DNA of 64,000 bases from Hydrangea macrophylla (Eukaryota > Streptophyta > Magnoliopsida > Cornales > Hydrangeaceae), in assembly GCA_033977485.1 (NCBI GenBank), contig CM066983.1, positions 67,256,010-67,320,009 on the forward strand, given 5' to 3'. A model generated the notes under the pieces. It saw only the letters and a list, made by a program, of their open reading frames with translations. It had not been told where the DNA came from and searched no databases. Position 1 is the stretch's first letter, and each line of letters starts with the position of its first letter. Of the stretch, positions 1-12,845 are shown piece after piece. The position numbers and the translations under genes are program-made.

Positions 1-2139
1 TTGGACTTGTAGCTACAATTCCTCATTATAATCCAACGCAATAAGCTAATTGAATGCATAGATACCCTAATTATGAAGGTAGTGATGGATTTGCAATCCT
101 AGGTTCAATACACATATTTATCAAAACAACTTTTAATCGCTTTCATAGTTAGATTTATTTCCTTAGTTTCTTAGTTTAATTAAATTCAAAATCAAAATTT
201 TGTTTTCTTAATAACTAGGTTTATGTTTTAAATTAAAGTGCTTTAGTATTTCAATATTGGTGGGTTCGACCTCTAGTTCCACACTACAAATCTTTTAAAG
301 TAAAATATACTTTTATATCTTGATTTTGATGAAATCAATAGTCTCAGAGGGTTCTCTTTCACAGACACCCAAATCGTCTCGTGAGTCAAAACTCACTCAC
401 ATGTGCTATCATACACAACTTATCACATTATCATGCATGACAATGTAATGAAAAAAAATAAACCCGTACACGGGTGTTATACATTCTCTCCAATTGTCAA
501 GATTGCTTCTGTTCGTCTCTTTATCTCCCTTGTTACTACTGATCACTAGTCGTTACATCAGTTGGATGTCAAAATGGCACTCTTTCAGAGGAAGTATTGA
601 TAATGTCATAATCAAGTTCTTTGTTAACCCTATTAAAAATGTAGTATGTTGGAAGTAGGGTGTCGAGTCCACAGGGATTGGAATGCAACAACGATTGGTG
701 GGCGCTTAATAACAAATTACAATGCGATGAGAAAACTAACAAGCTAAGAAATAAAATTAAGTCTTTCGACTATGGGTGAGGTTCAATTAGCACTAGTTAT
801 ACTACAATGACTAATTATAAAAGGAGAAGTGAACTTTAAGCAAAGACAAGTTTTAATTACATTGAGCATTTTGCAAATGGAAACAATGAGGTTGGGGAGC
901 ATTCCCCCACCTTGAACCAAACAACACATTGATTCAATGTTTGTAGCATTTTCTAGAGTAGAGAATTTCATTGAGGCAAACTATTGAACATGTGGTTGTC
1001 AACCTACAATGTTTGATAGGAACTTGTATAAAATACATGAGGTGGTATTTGAAATCAAAACTTGAACAACTCATGATGCTTGACATCATAAGTGTAATCC
1101 TAGACATTCAAACCTACCCCTATGAACCCTAGAAATGTTACAAAGCATCTAAATCTAACATTGAAGCACACATGGGTCCAATGGTGGGTTTATGATCCCC
1201 AACCTACATTATCTAGCTACTCATGGACACTAAGACATAAGGAGTGAAAGAGAAATTATACCAACTAGGAGACTTCATCATAAATGCAAGAAAATTCCAA
1301 TAGTGATTCCAAAGTAAAGCTTCAAAGTATTAAATACACCAAGAATCCTCTCTATCTCCAACAATGCTATGTACACAACACATTTCATAACATTTTTACA
1401 ATAGGGCTTTAAATGCATGTACCCTGTGTTGTGTAATGGTACACAGAAAAGTGTGAAAGATTCAAACAGTACAGGGTACAACACATTTAAAGCCCTATTG
1501 TGGAATGTGTTGTAGAATGTGTTCTATGCCTAATATTTTTGCTCTATCTCTAGAACTAATTACACATTAATGGTGGTAATGGAGAGTAAATGTTGGGTAG
1601 AGGAAGACCTATAGGGGAGAGAGAGTTTACACCTTCAATAACTAAACAAAAATAAAAGTTACTCTAATAAAAATCTATCTATATCTTATTATACTACAAG
1701 CACAAAATGGCAAAGTTGTAAATAAAAGTGAAAGCCTTCAATAGCAGGGGGTGGATCGATCCCAGACAATTAGGCGGATCGATCCACTATTCATCTAGGC
1801 ACTTGGAATCCACATCCAGGATCGCAGATCGATCCGTCTTTTGAGGCCGAATAGATCCAATTTGATGATTTTGGGCAGTAGCTTCCTTCAAAAACATAGA
1901 TCGATCCGTGTTGTAAGACCAGATCGACCCGCCTTTGCTGGAATGGATTCCTTCCCCTTTTTACATGATAAGAACCACACAGAATTGGTTCTCACTTTGA
2001 GCAAGCTCCTGAAACCTACAAAAACGAGATTTTTATTAACAAAAAGGGGACAATAAAAACAAAAATAAAAGTGCAATTTATCCACTAACTCTCCCGATTT
2101 AGATGACAATTCGCGTCCAATAAAAGTAAAAATACGAAG
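1..2139. other. Gene-free repeat-derived stretch upstream of the copia fragment
   Basis: I see no host exon here. It holds diffuse AT-rich sequence, a small inverted-repeat element (1372-1530) and a cluster of GATCGATC words (1750-1930). The phrase around 659-685 (a GTGTCGAGTCCACAGGG word) resembles wording I associate with plant retroelement non-coding regions. That last point is memory of a pattern, not a match I could test. If the QSOX gene continues leftward, this stretch is part of its fourth intron. Confidence 0.4.
1372..1530. mobile_element. Small palindromic MITE-like element
   Basis: Two arms face each other. The left arm (1372-1438) contains AATAGGGCTTTAAATG followed by TGTACCCTG. 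The right arm (1470-1530) carries the reverse complement, CAGGGTACA then CATTTAAAGCCCTATT. The arms also share an ACACAACACATT-type outer part. There is no coding capacity. I could not fix a target-site duplication, so the superfamily is open. Confidence 0.55.
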
Positions 2140-3351
2140 TTGAGAACGCAATATTGGATGAATCAAGTATATACGAAGCAACCACCTGGGTTTGTTGCTC
2201 AAGGCGAGTCTAGTATGGTTTGTCGGTTGAAGAAATCCCTATATAGCCTGAAACAGTCCCCTCATGCTTGGTTTGGAAGATTTTGTGAAGTTGTTGCTAA
2301 ACTTGGTCTTCAGCGGTGTGGTGTTGATCACTCTATCTTTTATAAGCACTCTTCAGTGGGTAAAATCCTACTCGTTGTTTATGTCGATGATATTGTTATA
2401 ACTGGAGATGACTCCAAGGGAATTCAGGAGTTGAAGTCCTTCTTGCAAAAGCAGTTCCAAACTAAAGACTTTGGACAACTTAGATACTTTTTGGGCATTG
2501 AAGTGGCTAGATCTTGTGAAGGGATTTGTCTCTCTCAAAGAAAGTATGTTCTTGATCTCCTCTCTGAAACATGCATGTTAGGGTCCAATGCATGTTAGGG
2601 TCCAAGCCCTTTGATTCTCCTATGGATCCTAGTACTAAGTTATTACCAGATCAGGGAGAGCTCATTAATAACCTAGGACAATACAGACATCTTGTAGGGA
2701 AGCTTAATTACCTAACAGTAACTAGAACGGATATTGCATTCGCTGTGAGTGTGTTTAGTTAGTTTATGGATTGTCCTCGAACAACCCATTGGGATGTAGT
2801 GATACACATTTTGAGATATCTCAAAGGTTCTCCAGGATGTGGTTTGTTATACCAAGACCATGGTCACATACGAGTTGAAGGTTATACTGATGCAGATTGG
2901 ACAGGTTCTCCTAGCAATAGGAGGTCCACTAGTGGCTATTGTGTTATTGTTGGAGGCAACCTTGTGTCATGAAAAAGAAAGAAACAAACTATGGTAGCTT
3001 CGTCTAGCACCGAATCAGAGTACAGAGCCATAGCCCACACAACTTGTGAGCTAGTATGGATAAAGCGTTTATTAAAGGAACTTCGGTTTACTCAAACTAC
3101 TCCAATGAGTTTACTTTGTGATAATCAAGCTGCAGTTCATATCGCCACTAATCTTGTGTTTCATGAAAAGTACAAAGCACATTGAAGTCGATTGTCACTT
3201 TGTTCGAGAGAAGCTTTTGCAAAATGTTATTCATACACTGCATGTGAAGTCTGCAAATCAGTTAGCCGACTTGTTTACTAAAGCACTAGGAGGGATTCGA
3301 GTGATCTTTTGTAATAAGCTTGGTACATATGACATGTACGGTCCAACTTGA
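2140..3351 (+). pseudogene. Ty1/copia retrotransposon pol remnant (reverse transcriptase and RNase H)
   Basis: This is the 3' part of a Ty1/copia polyprotein. It starts inside the reverse transcriptase with the PPGFV and LKKSLYSLKQSPHAW motifs, followed by the catalytic YVDDI, the GQLRYFLGIE block and CLSQRKYVLDLL. RNase H follows with TDADWTGS, RRSTSGYC, SSSTESEYRA, the CDNQAA motif and the terminal LADLFTKAL. The copy is dead. A perfect 17-bp tandem duplication (2571-2587 and 2588-2604) shifts the frame, stops lie at 2761-2763 and 2970-2972, and another frame change occurs near 3165-3175. Gag, protease, integrase and a 5' LTR are not visible. A purine-rich tract (3350-3358) and an LTR-like segment follow directly. 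No protein function is expected. Confidence 0.9.
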
Positions 3352-3358
3352 GGAGGAG

Positions 3359-3495
3359 TGTTAAAAAGTAGTCATGTTATAGTGTGAATTATTGTATGTG
3401 TGTTGTCCTACATCGCTTAGCTAGAATATTAGCCGAGGAGTTGTAAGCCTATATATTTCAATTCATTCAATATTCCGTGACTACACATATTTACA
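3359..3495 (+). repeat. Probable short 3' LTR of the copia element
   Basis: It begins with TG directly after the purine tract GAGGAGGAG, the normal place for a 3' LTR, and can be ended at CA (3494-3495) after ATATTTA. It contains a TATA-like CCTATATATTTC and a TGTCCTACATCGCTTAG phrase. No second copy is present in the window for comparison, so both ends are inferred from the TG...CA rule. At 137 bp it is short for an LTR. Confidence 0.55.
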
Positions 3496-3516
3496 AGTAC
3501 ACTACTAAATGCAATA

Positions 3517-3834
3517 ATGTCTTCAAAGACAATTGCTAGAGCACCAGAACCTGTGCTTGAAAGGTCCACAAATGAAGATAGTAATGGTTCAAAGTACATT
3601 GAATTAATACGTGTAATAATGTTAAAATTTTACATATTTCTACCAGTTATCATCTCATATTATATTCTTGGTATCGTAGAATTGCCTAAGAGCACCAGAC
3701 GGAAGTTGCATCAGAGTAGAAAATGTGAAATTGCTAAAAATGTTATTATGGGAGTATGTTCACAAGACATTCAATTTACTTATTTGCTCCTAAACTGGGG
3801 AGGTTGGGAGAGTACTTGGATATGCTTTATATGA
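3517..3834 (+). other. Unassigned open reading frame after the copia LTR
   Basis: This is a 105-codon frame starting with ATG. The first 30 residues are polar and then a hydrophobic segment (FYIFLPVIISYYILG) follows. I do not recognise it. The polar part could be an exon followed by intron-like sequence at 3618 (GTGTAATAATG). Nothing around it supports a gene. It may equally be chance reading through AT-rich DNA, and I give it little weight. Confidence 0.15.
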
Positions 3835-4048
3835 TATTGGTTTCACTTATTTTTATTAATCTAAGTAAAATACGAAAATGGTATGACTACCTTCTCCAGG
3901 ATACTATCACCGGAGAAGGATACTATTACTTTATGAATGCTAACACGTAAACGGTAATTGATTCTTACCCCTCAAGAAGAATTTTACAGCATTAAGCATT
4001 CTTCAGCTAGGAATGTTATAGAAGGGCAATTCTAAGAAGTCTCGTCTA

Positions 4049-4230
4049 GGAGTAAGAAAAAACCTTAAACCTCAAACCAACTGAACCGACCAGTCGATTT
4101 TCAAAAAGTACGTACAAGCTAAAATTGACCGAACTCCTAAAAAACCAACCGACCGATCGAAAACCGATCATTTTGGTCAATTTCAAAGAACAAAAAAAAA
4201 AAAAACAACCGACTGATTTACATCCCTAGT
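4049..4230. mobile_element. hAT-type MITE, degraded
   Basis: The interior repeats ACCGACCGATCGAAAACCG-like words, and the right end reads ACATCCCTA, resembling the TAGGGRTG-type ends of other hAT elements in this window. Flanks GTCTCGTC (left) and GTCCTGTC (right) agree at 6 of 8 bases, as expected for an old 8-bp duplication. Confidence 0.4.
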
Positions 4231-4343
4231 CCTGTCAGTCTAGGTACATGATAGAATTATAACAGGATGTCTTCCCCATAACCTTATTAAGAGAGAATTG
4301 CAAACTGATCCATTAGAAACAGACAAAAGAAATAGAACACGAC

Positions 4344-6060
4344 TGCAACACCCCAAAACCCATGACAGGAGGGTGAGATCAAACAGTCAAAACCACAAGG
4401 CCCAAGTCCTACGTGGACGACCAGAATGACATGGAAGTCAAAAAGTGGTAAAAAAAGGTTCTACGTGGTCATATAAAACAACTGCAGAAGCTCAAAGAGA
4501 TCCTGCGTAAACCCTGATCACAGTCAAAGACTATTAATCAAGTCAAACATGGTCAAAAGAAGTCAAACGGGTCAATTGGGCCCTGACCAGTCGACGGCTT
4601 GTCACTAGGGGCACCACCCTGCACAAACTTGACTATTCAAAAATGCCAAACATGATCCGAACCAGATTCCGAAACGTGTTAACAAAACTCGATCAAGGTC
4701 ACACGGCTACTTGTACACGCTCAAATGCTAAATATGATAATGCAAGTCAAACATATAAGCCAAGTCATTGCATCCAAAAGTAACATAGGGAGCTTATGCT
4801 CTACTACAACCCAAAGCATTTGAATTTAGGTCCATTACATGCTTCCAAATCTTAAGTCTCCGTCAGACATATTACAACACATACAAATTATAATAGTTAC
4901 AAGTATAAATTCCAAGTACAATTAATAACTTAGCATGCTTGTGAAAGTATGCTAATCTATCATCAACATCTACATATCCCGTGCCTCAGCACCATAACCT
5001 GCAAAAGAACTAGGGGGGTGTGAGCATTACAACAGCTCAGTAGCAAAATTACCAAGCAAATAAACCATTTATACCATGACAAGTATAAACGAGAATGGTC
5101 ATGTTTGGTGCTATGCACACTGTAAGATGTAGTAGCACGCTTCAAAGACAAGTAACCAACCAACCAATATCAACCAAATCATAATGATTCTCAACGTCAG
5201 ATAGCGCTCATGTCTACAATATGGCCACATTCTCAACCAACCTCATTTTCGGTGCCACTCTAGGGATAACAAAATATCGAACACTTGGCATGATATGCAA
5301 CCCACAGTTTACGGAACTAACTCTCCCAATGAATACGGAAACCACCATGACTCACCACCGTTTATGGGACATTACTCTCGAGGAATATGAAGACTGTAGA
5401 TACAACTCAAGCTATGATATGCAATTTTGCGCAAATCCTATTCTCCAAAATAGCGGGATTATCCAAACATACTCATCTCCACTTTGGGAAATATACAACA
5501 CCACCAACATGCTAACCGAGGCACCAAGCAACGACTCAAATGCCACCTAGACGTTAATGTCATGTATGCTAATGAGCCAATTCATGACAACATACTATGA
5601 TGTGAAATGTCCAAATGCACTAAAAAAAATTAATATCTCCTCAAATAATCAACATAATAAATAAAGTACTGATCTCAAATGACATAATCTCATGCTTTAT
5701 CTACATTATCTAGACATTTAATCACATACCTAATAAACAATTATACCTTTCTAGCTTCAAATCACACATATCGATTCACCACTTAATCCTCAATATCAAA
5801 ATATTTCATGCAACACAAAAATATCATTTATCTAACACACATTGGCATGTTTCAAATATCTCTAGATTTCACTTTAAGTATTCTTCTAAAAATGACTTGG
5901 CGGAAATTTTTAACATAAATAATTTAAGCATTGAGCATTTTAAGCTACTTTTATTTTCCTAAGAATATTTGGAGAACGCTTAACGGACAACCAAACACCG
6001 AACAATGCTGAAAACATTTACCGGAATATGTTTTACTTCGCAACAAAGGAGCGTAAGATC
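4344..6060 (+). repeat. Ty3/gypsy-type LTR-like block
   Basis: The block starts TGCAACACCCCAAAAC, a common opening of plant gypsy LTRs. It contains an ATAACCTGCAAAAGAAC word, a GGTGTGAGCATTACAACAGCTCAGTA segment, and a CCACC/ACCAAACACC-rich tail, all features I associate with long plant gypsy LTRs. The 109-codon frame at 5221-5550 lies within it and is not treated as a gene. No pol domains or second LTR are visible, so this is a solo LTR or a fragment. The right end is uncertain. If QSOX continues to the left, this block lies in its fourth intron. Confidence 0.45.
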
Positions 6061-6139
6061 ACTCAACATATTTCAACTCTTCTAAGGGAAAAATATATGG
6101 TAACATATATTGGAAAGCAATGAAAGATATGCCTAGTAC

Positions 6140-7257
6140 CTGCCCATTTGCTTGTTAATCCAGTTAAGCAAGCGATCAGCTGTACGTCCATCGTCAATGC
6201 TTCGTATATCACTTTTTTCTTGGTTAGGTTCCCAACCACCAGAGACAAATTTAGAAGGAGGGCCCCAAAAGAGCACCGGATAATGGCTTACAGAGAACCT
6301 ATCGCAAAGTTTAGTGTTTATCTGCCAAACAAGTGAAATGGAGAGGAACTAATCACTAAGCTATACAGGTTGGAAAAGGACCATCACATAGCAAAAGAAG
6401 AAATAGCCAAAAAAAAATGAGAGGTACCAGAGAGTGATTCAAAAGATTTAACTAGTTGAAATGGTTAAGAATGACAAACTAAAAGTAATAGGAAGAAGAA
6501 TGCTACTGGAACCTACTTATGCCCAAGAAAATTCTAGTCTCTATTTGATTATATTCTTTAAAACTTAATCACCAAATAGCACATTAATCCATTTAATGAC
6601 ATTCAAAGTCGAATTGTCAACTGGATGGTGAGTACTGTTTTCAATCTTTGACATTAGAAGTAAGACAAATTACTTGAGGTGAAATAAAGGTCACACAGGT
6701 ATACATATATATATATATATGTAAAGAGTAATCCTTGAAGCTTAAACACATAAAATTCGCCAAGGAAAAAATTCATATCAAACAAAGCATAAAAGTTGGT
6801 GGTACTTCAAGAGAGTCATGCAAATTGTTTGTAGAGGAGGCTTTTTGACCATCCTCTGTGAGGGTTTCTCGATGTACACTACGTAGACGATAGGCTTTGG
6901 TGAAAAATGGAGGAAGTGATTCTAGTTTTGTATCTCCACAATGCAACTTTCAGTTCTAATGGATGGGACGCCAACTGGACTTTTTGGTAAAGGGTCTTCA
7001 TCAAAGTCCTGCTTTAGCCACTTGTTTTCATCATTGTTATGGAGGCGTTCCTCATTTGATGGGCCACTCGATAGATTGGGGTTTGGTGAGAGTTTTCAAA
7101 TAGGGACTTTGAAAGGGTAGAATTTAACCCCCTTTTCGCAGATGATATAATTATCTTTTGTGACCCCCAGGAGCTACAATTTTAGAATTTGAGAGGTAAT
7201 TTTCTATATTAGATTTGGCTGATGAGAACTTGAGAGGGCTGATGAGAACTTGAGAGA

Positions 7258-7305
<48 letters not shown>

Positions 7306-10300
7306 GAAAGTTGTCTCTCGCAAATATCTAATAGCATCATTGTTTTAGAAGAGGTACGAGAACTACTGATTGAGCAAGTATGATATTGTTTACTCTTTGC
7401 TCGTATCAAGCATAAAGAATTTCGGTGAGATTCCTTGATGATGATTCTTTTTCCCTCCCTTTGTTACCATCAACAAGATAGCTTTCGCAGTCCTACTTCA
7501 CCCCAAAACCTACACTGCCAAGACATAACTATCCCAACCTTATCATGGCCATTAATTTAAGGGGTATTTGGGGTTTACTCCATTCTAGAATACTTTTTTT
7601 AGCATTAGGCCAATAAGGGACAAAATTTAGGGAAAGGTCCCTTGCACATAAAACTAGACAAAAATCCCAACGAGTTGTTAAATTTCACTGCACTTTTTTA
7701 GTGGAATTTCAAAACTCTTCGGAACTTTTGGTTTTGAAAGTGCAGTGAAATTTCACAACTCAGGATTTTTGTTTAGATTGGTTATATTCTTGCAAAAGAC
7801 TTGGGTTGAGGGACTTTTTACCAAAAATGTTTGCATTGCGTCGTTTAACCAATAACTTTCCCTAACAGGAGATTTAATGCTAAATTTCTATTAATTTAAG
7901 CCTAAACCCTATAATACATGTTGTCCAAAGATTCCAACACACTTCCCCTGAAAATCCTGTAGCCTTTCAATTGTCCAGGTGAAACCAAATCCAACCATCG
8001 ACAAATGCTTCACTCTTCACCCATTTAAACCTCGGTCCTAAGAACTTTCGACATCCATAGGCCATCGTAATATCACTTGTACGGAGCGTTATCCCTAGCT
8101 AACATAATTTGTCCTACATCAAACCTACCACTTCTAGACGGTGAATATATATATATATATATAAATAAATAAAAAAACGCACAGCAATAATCCTGGTTGT
8201 TAGAATCAGTTGATTCACGAAGAGGTTCATTCAAGTCGATTTCAGTTTTTCATTCAATTCGATACGATTCACAAGTCATAATTTTGAACTTTGCATTTTT
8301 AAGTTTTAAGTAACTTTCAACGTTTTGAGCATTGATAAGATGATATAGCATGAAACTTATGTTAAATTGGCATTTTGTTCATTTAAAGCATTTTGCAGGT
8401 GTCTTTTTTGTGTACAATATCAACATATATATTATTTTTTTCTAAGAAAGGTGAATCTCACGATTCACGACTCGATACGATCATAACTTTTGACAAACTG
8501 ATTCACAATTTGACACCCACGGCAACAATACCTTCAATGCACAGTCTACCCTCGTCATCAATAGGATCCCTGGATGAACTGCGTCAGCTCCATTGAAAAG
8601 TCTGGCTACCTTTTCATAATGGGGCTGCAATGTTATGGCTCAAGCAATAAGAAAGTGAAGTAAAGGCAATTCTTTGAAAGAAACAGTGAGAAAAGGTACA
8701 CCATAGAAGTACCTTATAATTTCTACAAGCTGGGCACCTGCAAGACCAATAGCAGCAGTTAAAGAACAAATACTTCAATAAAATCAGATCACTGGCAAAT
8801 TTTGAAATCTAGAATATCTAATCAAGAACTGCAGCTGAATGCCATTACTTTGAACAATGCAGCCTTCTATGATCACTTAAATAAATCGAATTCAATTGTG
8901 CAAGGACAACAACAATCATGGTTTTCTGTCACCTTCCTAAAGTTAGAAGTACAGTTTTTAGAAAGTCAAGTCCTATGCTAAATGACCTACCAGTTGAGCA
9001 GGAGCAAGACTAGGATAGTATCGAGTATGAAAACACCTACAATGCAGAGCCACTCATCCAATGGAAAGGTTCTCTAAAATTACTGGAAGTATTTAAATCA
9101 CAATCGAGGCAAGTCAACAGATCTCAATTTTCTACTACAAAAACCTAGGATTATGCAACATGCTCCTCTCAAAGGCATGTTTCCCAAATGACTGCATGAT
9201 CAAAAGATAACTTTGCTCCTAGGTAATGGACTATCAAATGTCCGATGACACAGCATTCACTCAGGAAATTAAATTGAGAAGATGGTCTTAGAAATGCTGA
9301 AAGTAGGGCTTAATCAATTAGTGTTACCCTACATTCCTCTCAAATGTTATTTTATCACTAAAAAACACTCTTGGCAAATGAGTGTGGACTACCAAGTGTT
9401 GACGAAAATAGCAGTAAAAGGGCGATGACATTTCTAAATGAGTTACTCATCATAAGTGGCCTCCATTGCTTCCCTGGATTGGATCTTCAATTTTTTCATT
9501 CAAGGGTACCACCAATTCTAGGTGTGTGAAGAGTATGGGCCAAAAATAGAATTTAGGAGTCATGATGGTCATTATGAGTTCTTAGTGATGTTCAAACTTA
9601 TGAATGCTAGATAGACTATCCAATCTTTGGCCAAATCGATGTGAGTTCATCCAGCCTTCTTTGAGAAAATTCTGGTCATAATTCTTCACCAGAAGAATCA
9701 TGTATACCTAATGTGTGTTTCTCGCACCCTTGTGTACGAGGATTATTTGTTTACCAAGAAAAACTAAACTACACTGTCTACCAACCGAAATTGAAATACC
9801 TCAGCAATATCGTATCTAGAGATGGTGTGTCAGCATATCAAAGCTTAAGTCAAGGTCAAAGTGTCAAAAGGCCTATACCATAAGCTGTTTGAGCATCACA
9901 AGGGTTTCTTGGCGTGACCAGTTTTTTTCCTACATATCCAGACTGAATACCATAGGTACTTAGGAAGTGTGAAAGATTATAAGACGAATGACGCTTCTCT
10001 ATCGCATTTGACTTGACCGTATGTTGTTCCTCGTGATACCTCCAGCTAGTTGACATCTTAGATACAAAGATCCTATTCAGCTAGCTGTTAACTTAGCTAG
10101 AAAAGCCCCTTTTGCTCCAAGAACTCTATCTCACCCTTAACCACTATGTTGATCTTCACTCATATACCTCTCGCATTATATCTATTGGAAGCAGCTCAGC
10201 AAAGAGGCGAAGTAATATGAGCAAGAGTTTAACACTTGCCAAAGTCATCAAGGGAAGAAAGTAGCTAGTTTTGGTCATTTACAGCGACAACAAATTCCAG

Positions 10301-12845
10301 CGCATGTCTGGTCCAACATATATATGGACCGCGAGGACAAGGTTGATTTTATGGTTAGTTGGATGATATGATTCTTTTGTATTTTTCTTTTTCCTAATTG
10401 GAAAAGTCCATAACGGGCCCACTTAGTTCTCATTGCATATGCAATCAGCAAAGCAATCAATTTAGAATTAGTGCTCATTTAGTTTGTATAGACAACTCTA
10501 TAAACACATAATCATTAAATACTATACATGTAATTTGTTAACATAACATATGTATGTGTATCTACTACAACGATTAACATGTTTGTTGGGGGCTTTTGGT
10601 GGTTGACACCCTCAACGAGATTATCTCTCACCACCCAACCACCACCACCACCTCATTTTCCAGCGCATGTCTGGTCCAACATATATATGGACCTTGAGGG
10701 ATATGATTCTTTTTGTATTTTTCTTTTGCCTAATTGGAAAGTCCATAACGGGCCCACCTAGTTCTCATTGCATATGCAATCAGCAAAGCAATCAATTTAG
10801 AATTAGTGCTCATTTAGTTTGTATAGACAACTCTATAAACATGTAATCATTAAATAATATACATGTAATTTGTTAACATAACATATGTCTGTGTATCTAC
10901 TACAACGATTAACATGTTTGTTGGGGCTTTTGGTGGTTGACACCCTCAACGAGATTATCTCTCACCCCCCAACCACCACCACCACCACCTCATTTTCCAT
11001 ATTGATCTGGTTTTTTTTTTCCTTCATTTAAATTATAGCAGACCACCTTCACGGAATAGTGGCGTTGGAAGACTAGATTCACTGTAGTGCTTTGCCTTAT
11101 GAACTTTCTAAACTTAGCTCTAGTGCACAATTCTAATCTCCATATGATTAAACAAACCATTACAGTGTTTATTCGATGGACCAGCTACAACGAAAGGCGC
11201 CAAATTTGTCATTGATCATATTTGTGGCACGAGTAATAGGATTCACTGTAGTGTTGTCCCAAAGAATGCTAGAATGTTAGAGTTAAGGGTACTATTGTTC
11301 TTCTCCTTGTTTACATATATAGCTTTAGTGGCAAAGTAATTAAGCTGCCCTAATTTCCTGATGTTAATTTCCCTCTTACCCGTTTCTCTTCTTCTTACTC
11401 CTTCTTCCCTAACCCTAATCTCCACACTACACAACCATACTTGGTATCAGATCCTTGTTTGTGAAATGTCTCAGCCTCCCAGGTTCAAGTCCTCTGTCCC
11501 CGCTTTGGTGTGCATATTCGCAATATTTGTCTCCATTATGATGGAGTGTGATTTGTTGGCTCTCCACATGCGAGTCGGGGACACACATGAGGGAGAATGT
11601 TGAAGCTTGATAAACATTGTTGAGGCCATTCTCCAATAACTTAAGCTTTTGGAGCAATTGGTGACTATACGGGAAGAATTGGCTTTTTCTTTTTCTTAAT
11701 TGGTAAGTCCAGATCGGATCTATTCAGTTGTTATTGCATAAGCAATCAGCAGAGTGATCAATTTAGAATTAGTACTCATTTTAGTTTGGATAGTCAACCG
11801 TCAACTATACAAACATGTATTTTATCAAATTCAAATACTATACAATGTACTTCATTAACATAACATATGTGGATCTAATCCAGTGATTAACATTTTTTGT
11901 CCAGTCCGTTTGAGGATTGATACCCTCTAGAGAACATCTCTCGCACCCACACAAACTCCACCTTCTTTTCCGCATTTTCTCTGTTTTTTCCCTTGGTTTT
12001 AATTACAGCAGACCACCTTCACGGGGTTAGAAGACTAGATTCACCTCCCTTGCTTTTAACCATTTTTCCGAGAGAAAAAAAAATCTAAATTAAGATCTAA
12101 TATACAATTCTGATAGTGTAATGCTATTGCCAGAGCAGCAATGGCTAATTCCACACAAAAAAAAAAAAAGTCCCGCTAAAAGTTTTAGCGACCAAAAAAA
12201 AAAAAAAGTATCGCTCACTTTTTGTTCTGGAATTAGTATTTGCTGCTCTAGCAATAGAGCTAGCCTTCTGATACCCATATCATAACACACGATTACAGTT
12301 GTTTATGCTACGGACTATCTGCAACGAAAGGTGCCAAAAAATTGTCATCCATCAATAGCTTCAGTGAGGAATCCTCTAATTTTGAGTTCTAAACCTAATC
12401 TTTAATCATTTTTTTCCCCAGTTGTATGGATCAATTAAAAGGTTACAGCTTTAAGACTTAATTAATACTAGCATTCCTGACACAATAAACAAATTATAGA
12501 GCAAAATAACGAAAAGACAATTGTAACTAGTAATCGTAATCAAATTTCATAACTTGACAATTGGAAGAATCAACCGAACCCTAATACTGTAATAAAGATC
12601 AGTGCTACTACTACTACTGACCAGTGAGCGAAGAATTCAACAATGGCGAAAGTAGATGGTGTGTCCCTGAGAACATCATCGAAGTTGGTAAAGTTCAAAT
12701 CAACAACAGCGAAGTGAGGTTGTTCATCGTTATTATTGTTGATAGCTCGAAGGAGTGAAAGAGATCCAACTGAAACCGATGGTATAGACGATGATGATGC
12801 TTCGAAGGTGCAGAGAAGCAGAGTCAGAAGCACAAAAATTGGAGA

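Larger units (their letters stand above)
10291..12360. repeat. Three-copy direct duplication inside QSOX intron 1
   Basis: Copy 1 (10291-10660) and copy 2 (10661-11000) are nearly identical, from CAGCGCATGTCTGGTCCAAC through the AACCACCACCACCACC stretch. Copy 3 (about 11680-12010) is more diverged but keeps TAATTGG, GCAATCAGCA, CAATTTAGAATTAGT and the GACACCCTC/GATACCCTC part. Copies 2 and 3 continue to share the following segment (GACCACCTTCACGG, GAAGACTAGATTCAC, CTGCAACGAAAGG), so a longer unit was duplicated first and a shorter one later. The front of copies 1 and 2 is the end of the gypsy integrase fragment. Confidence 0.8.

Noticed and set aside
5221..5550. 109-codon frame as a host gene
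   Set aside because: It lies inside an LTR-like block, has no recognised domain and no splice or promoter context.
1..6139. Remaining QSOX exons on the minus strand
   Set aside because: I looked for the SSFGL, RGSKNETRGFSCGLW-type and CEECR motifs and found none in this stretch. It holds LTR and copia sequence.
12570..12621. C-terminal part of the 127-codon minus frame (SVVVVALIFITVLGFG) as protein
   Set aside because: It reads past the QSOX exon 1 donor (GTCAGT at 12621). The true continuation is the CPAC exon at 8737-8713.
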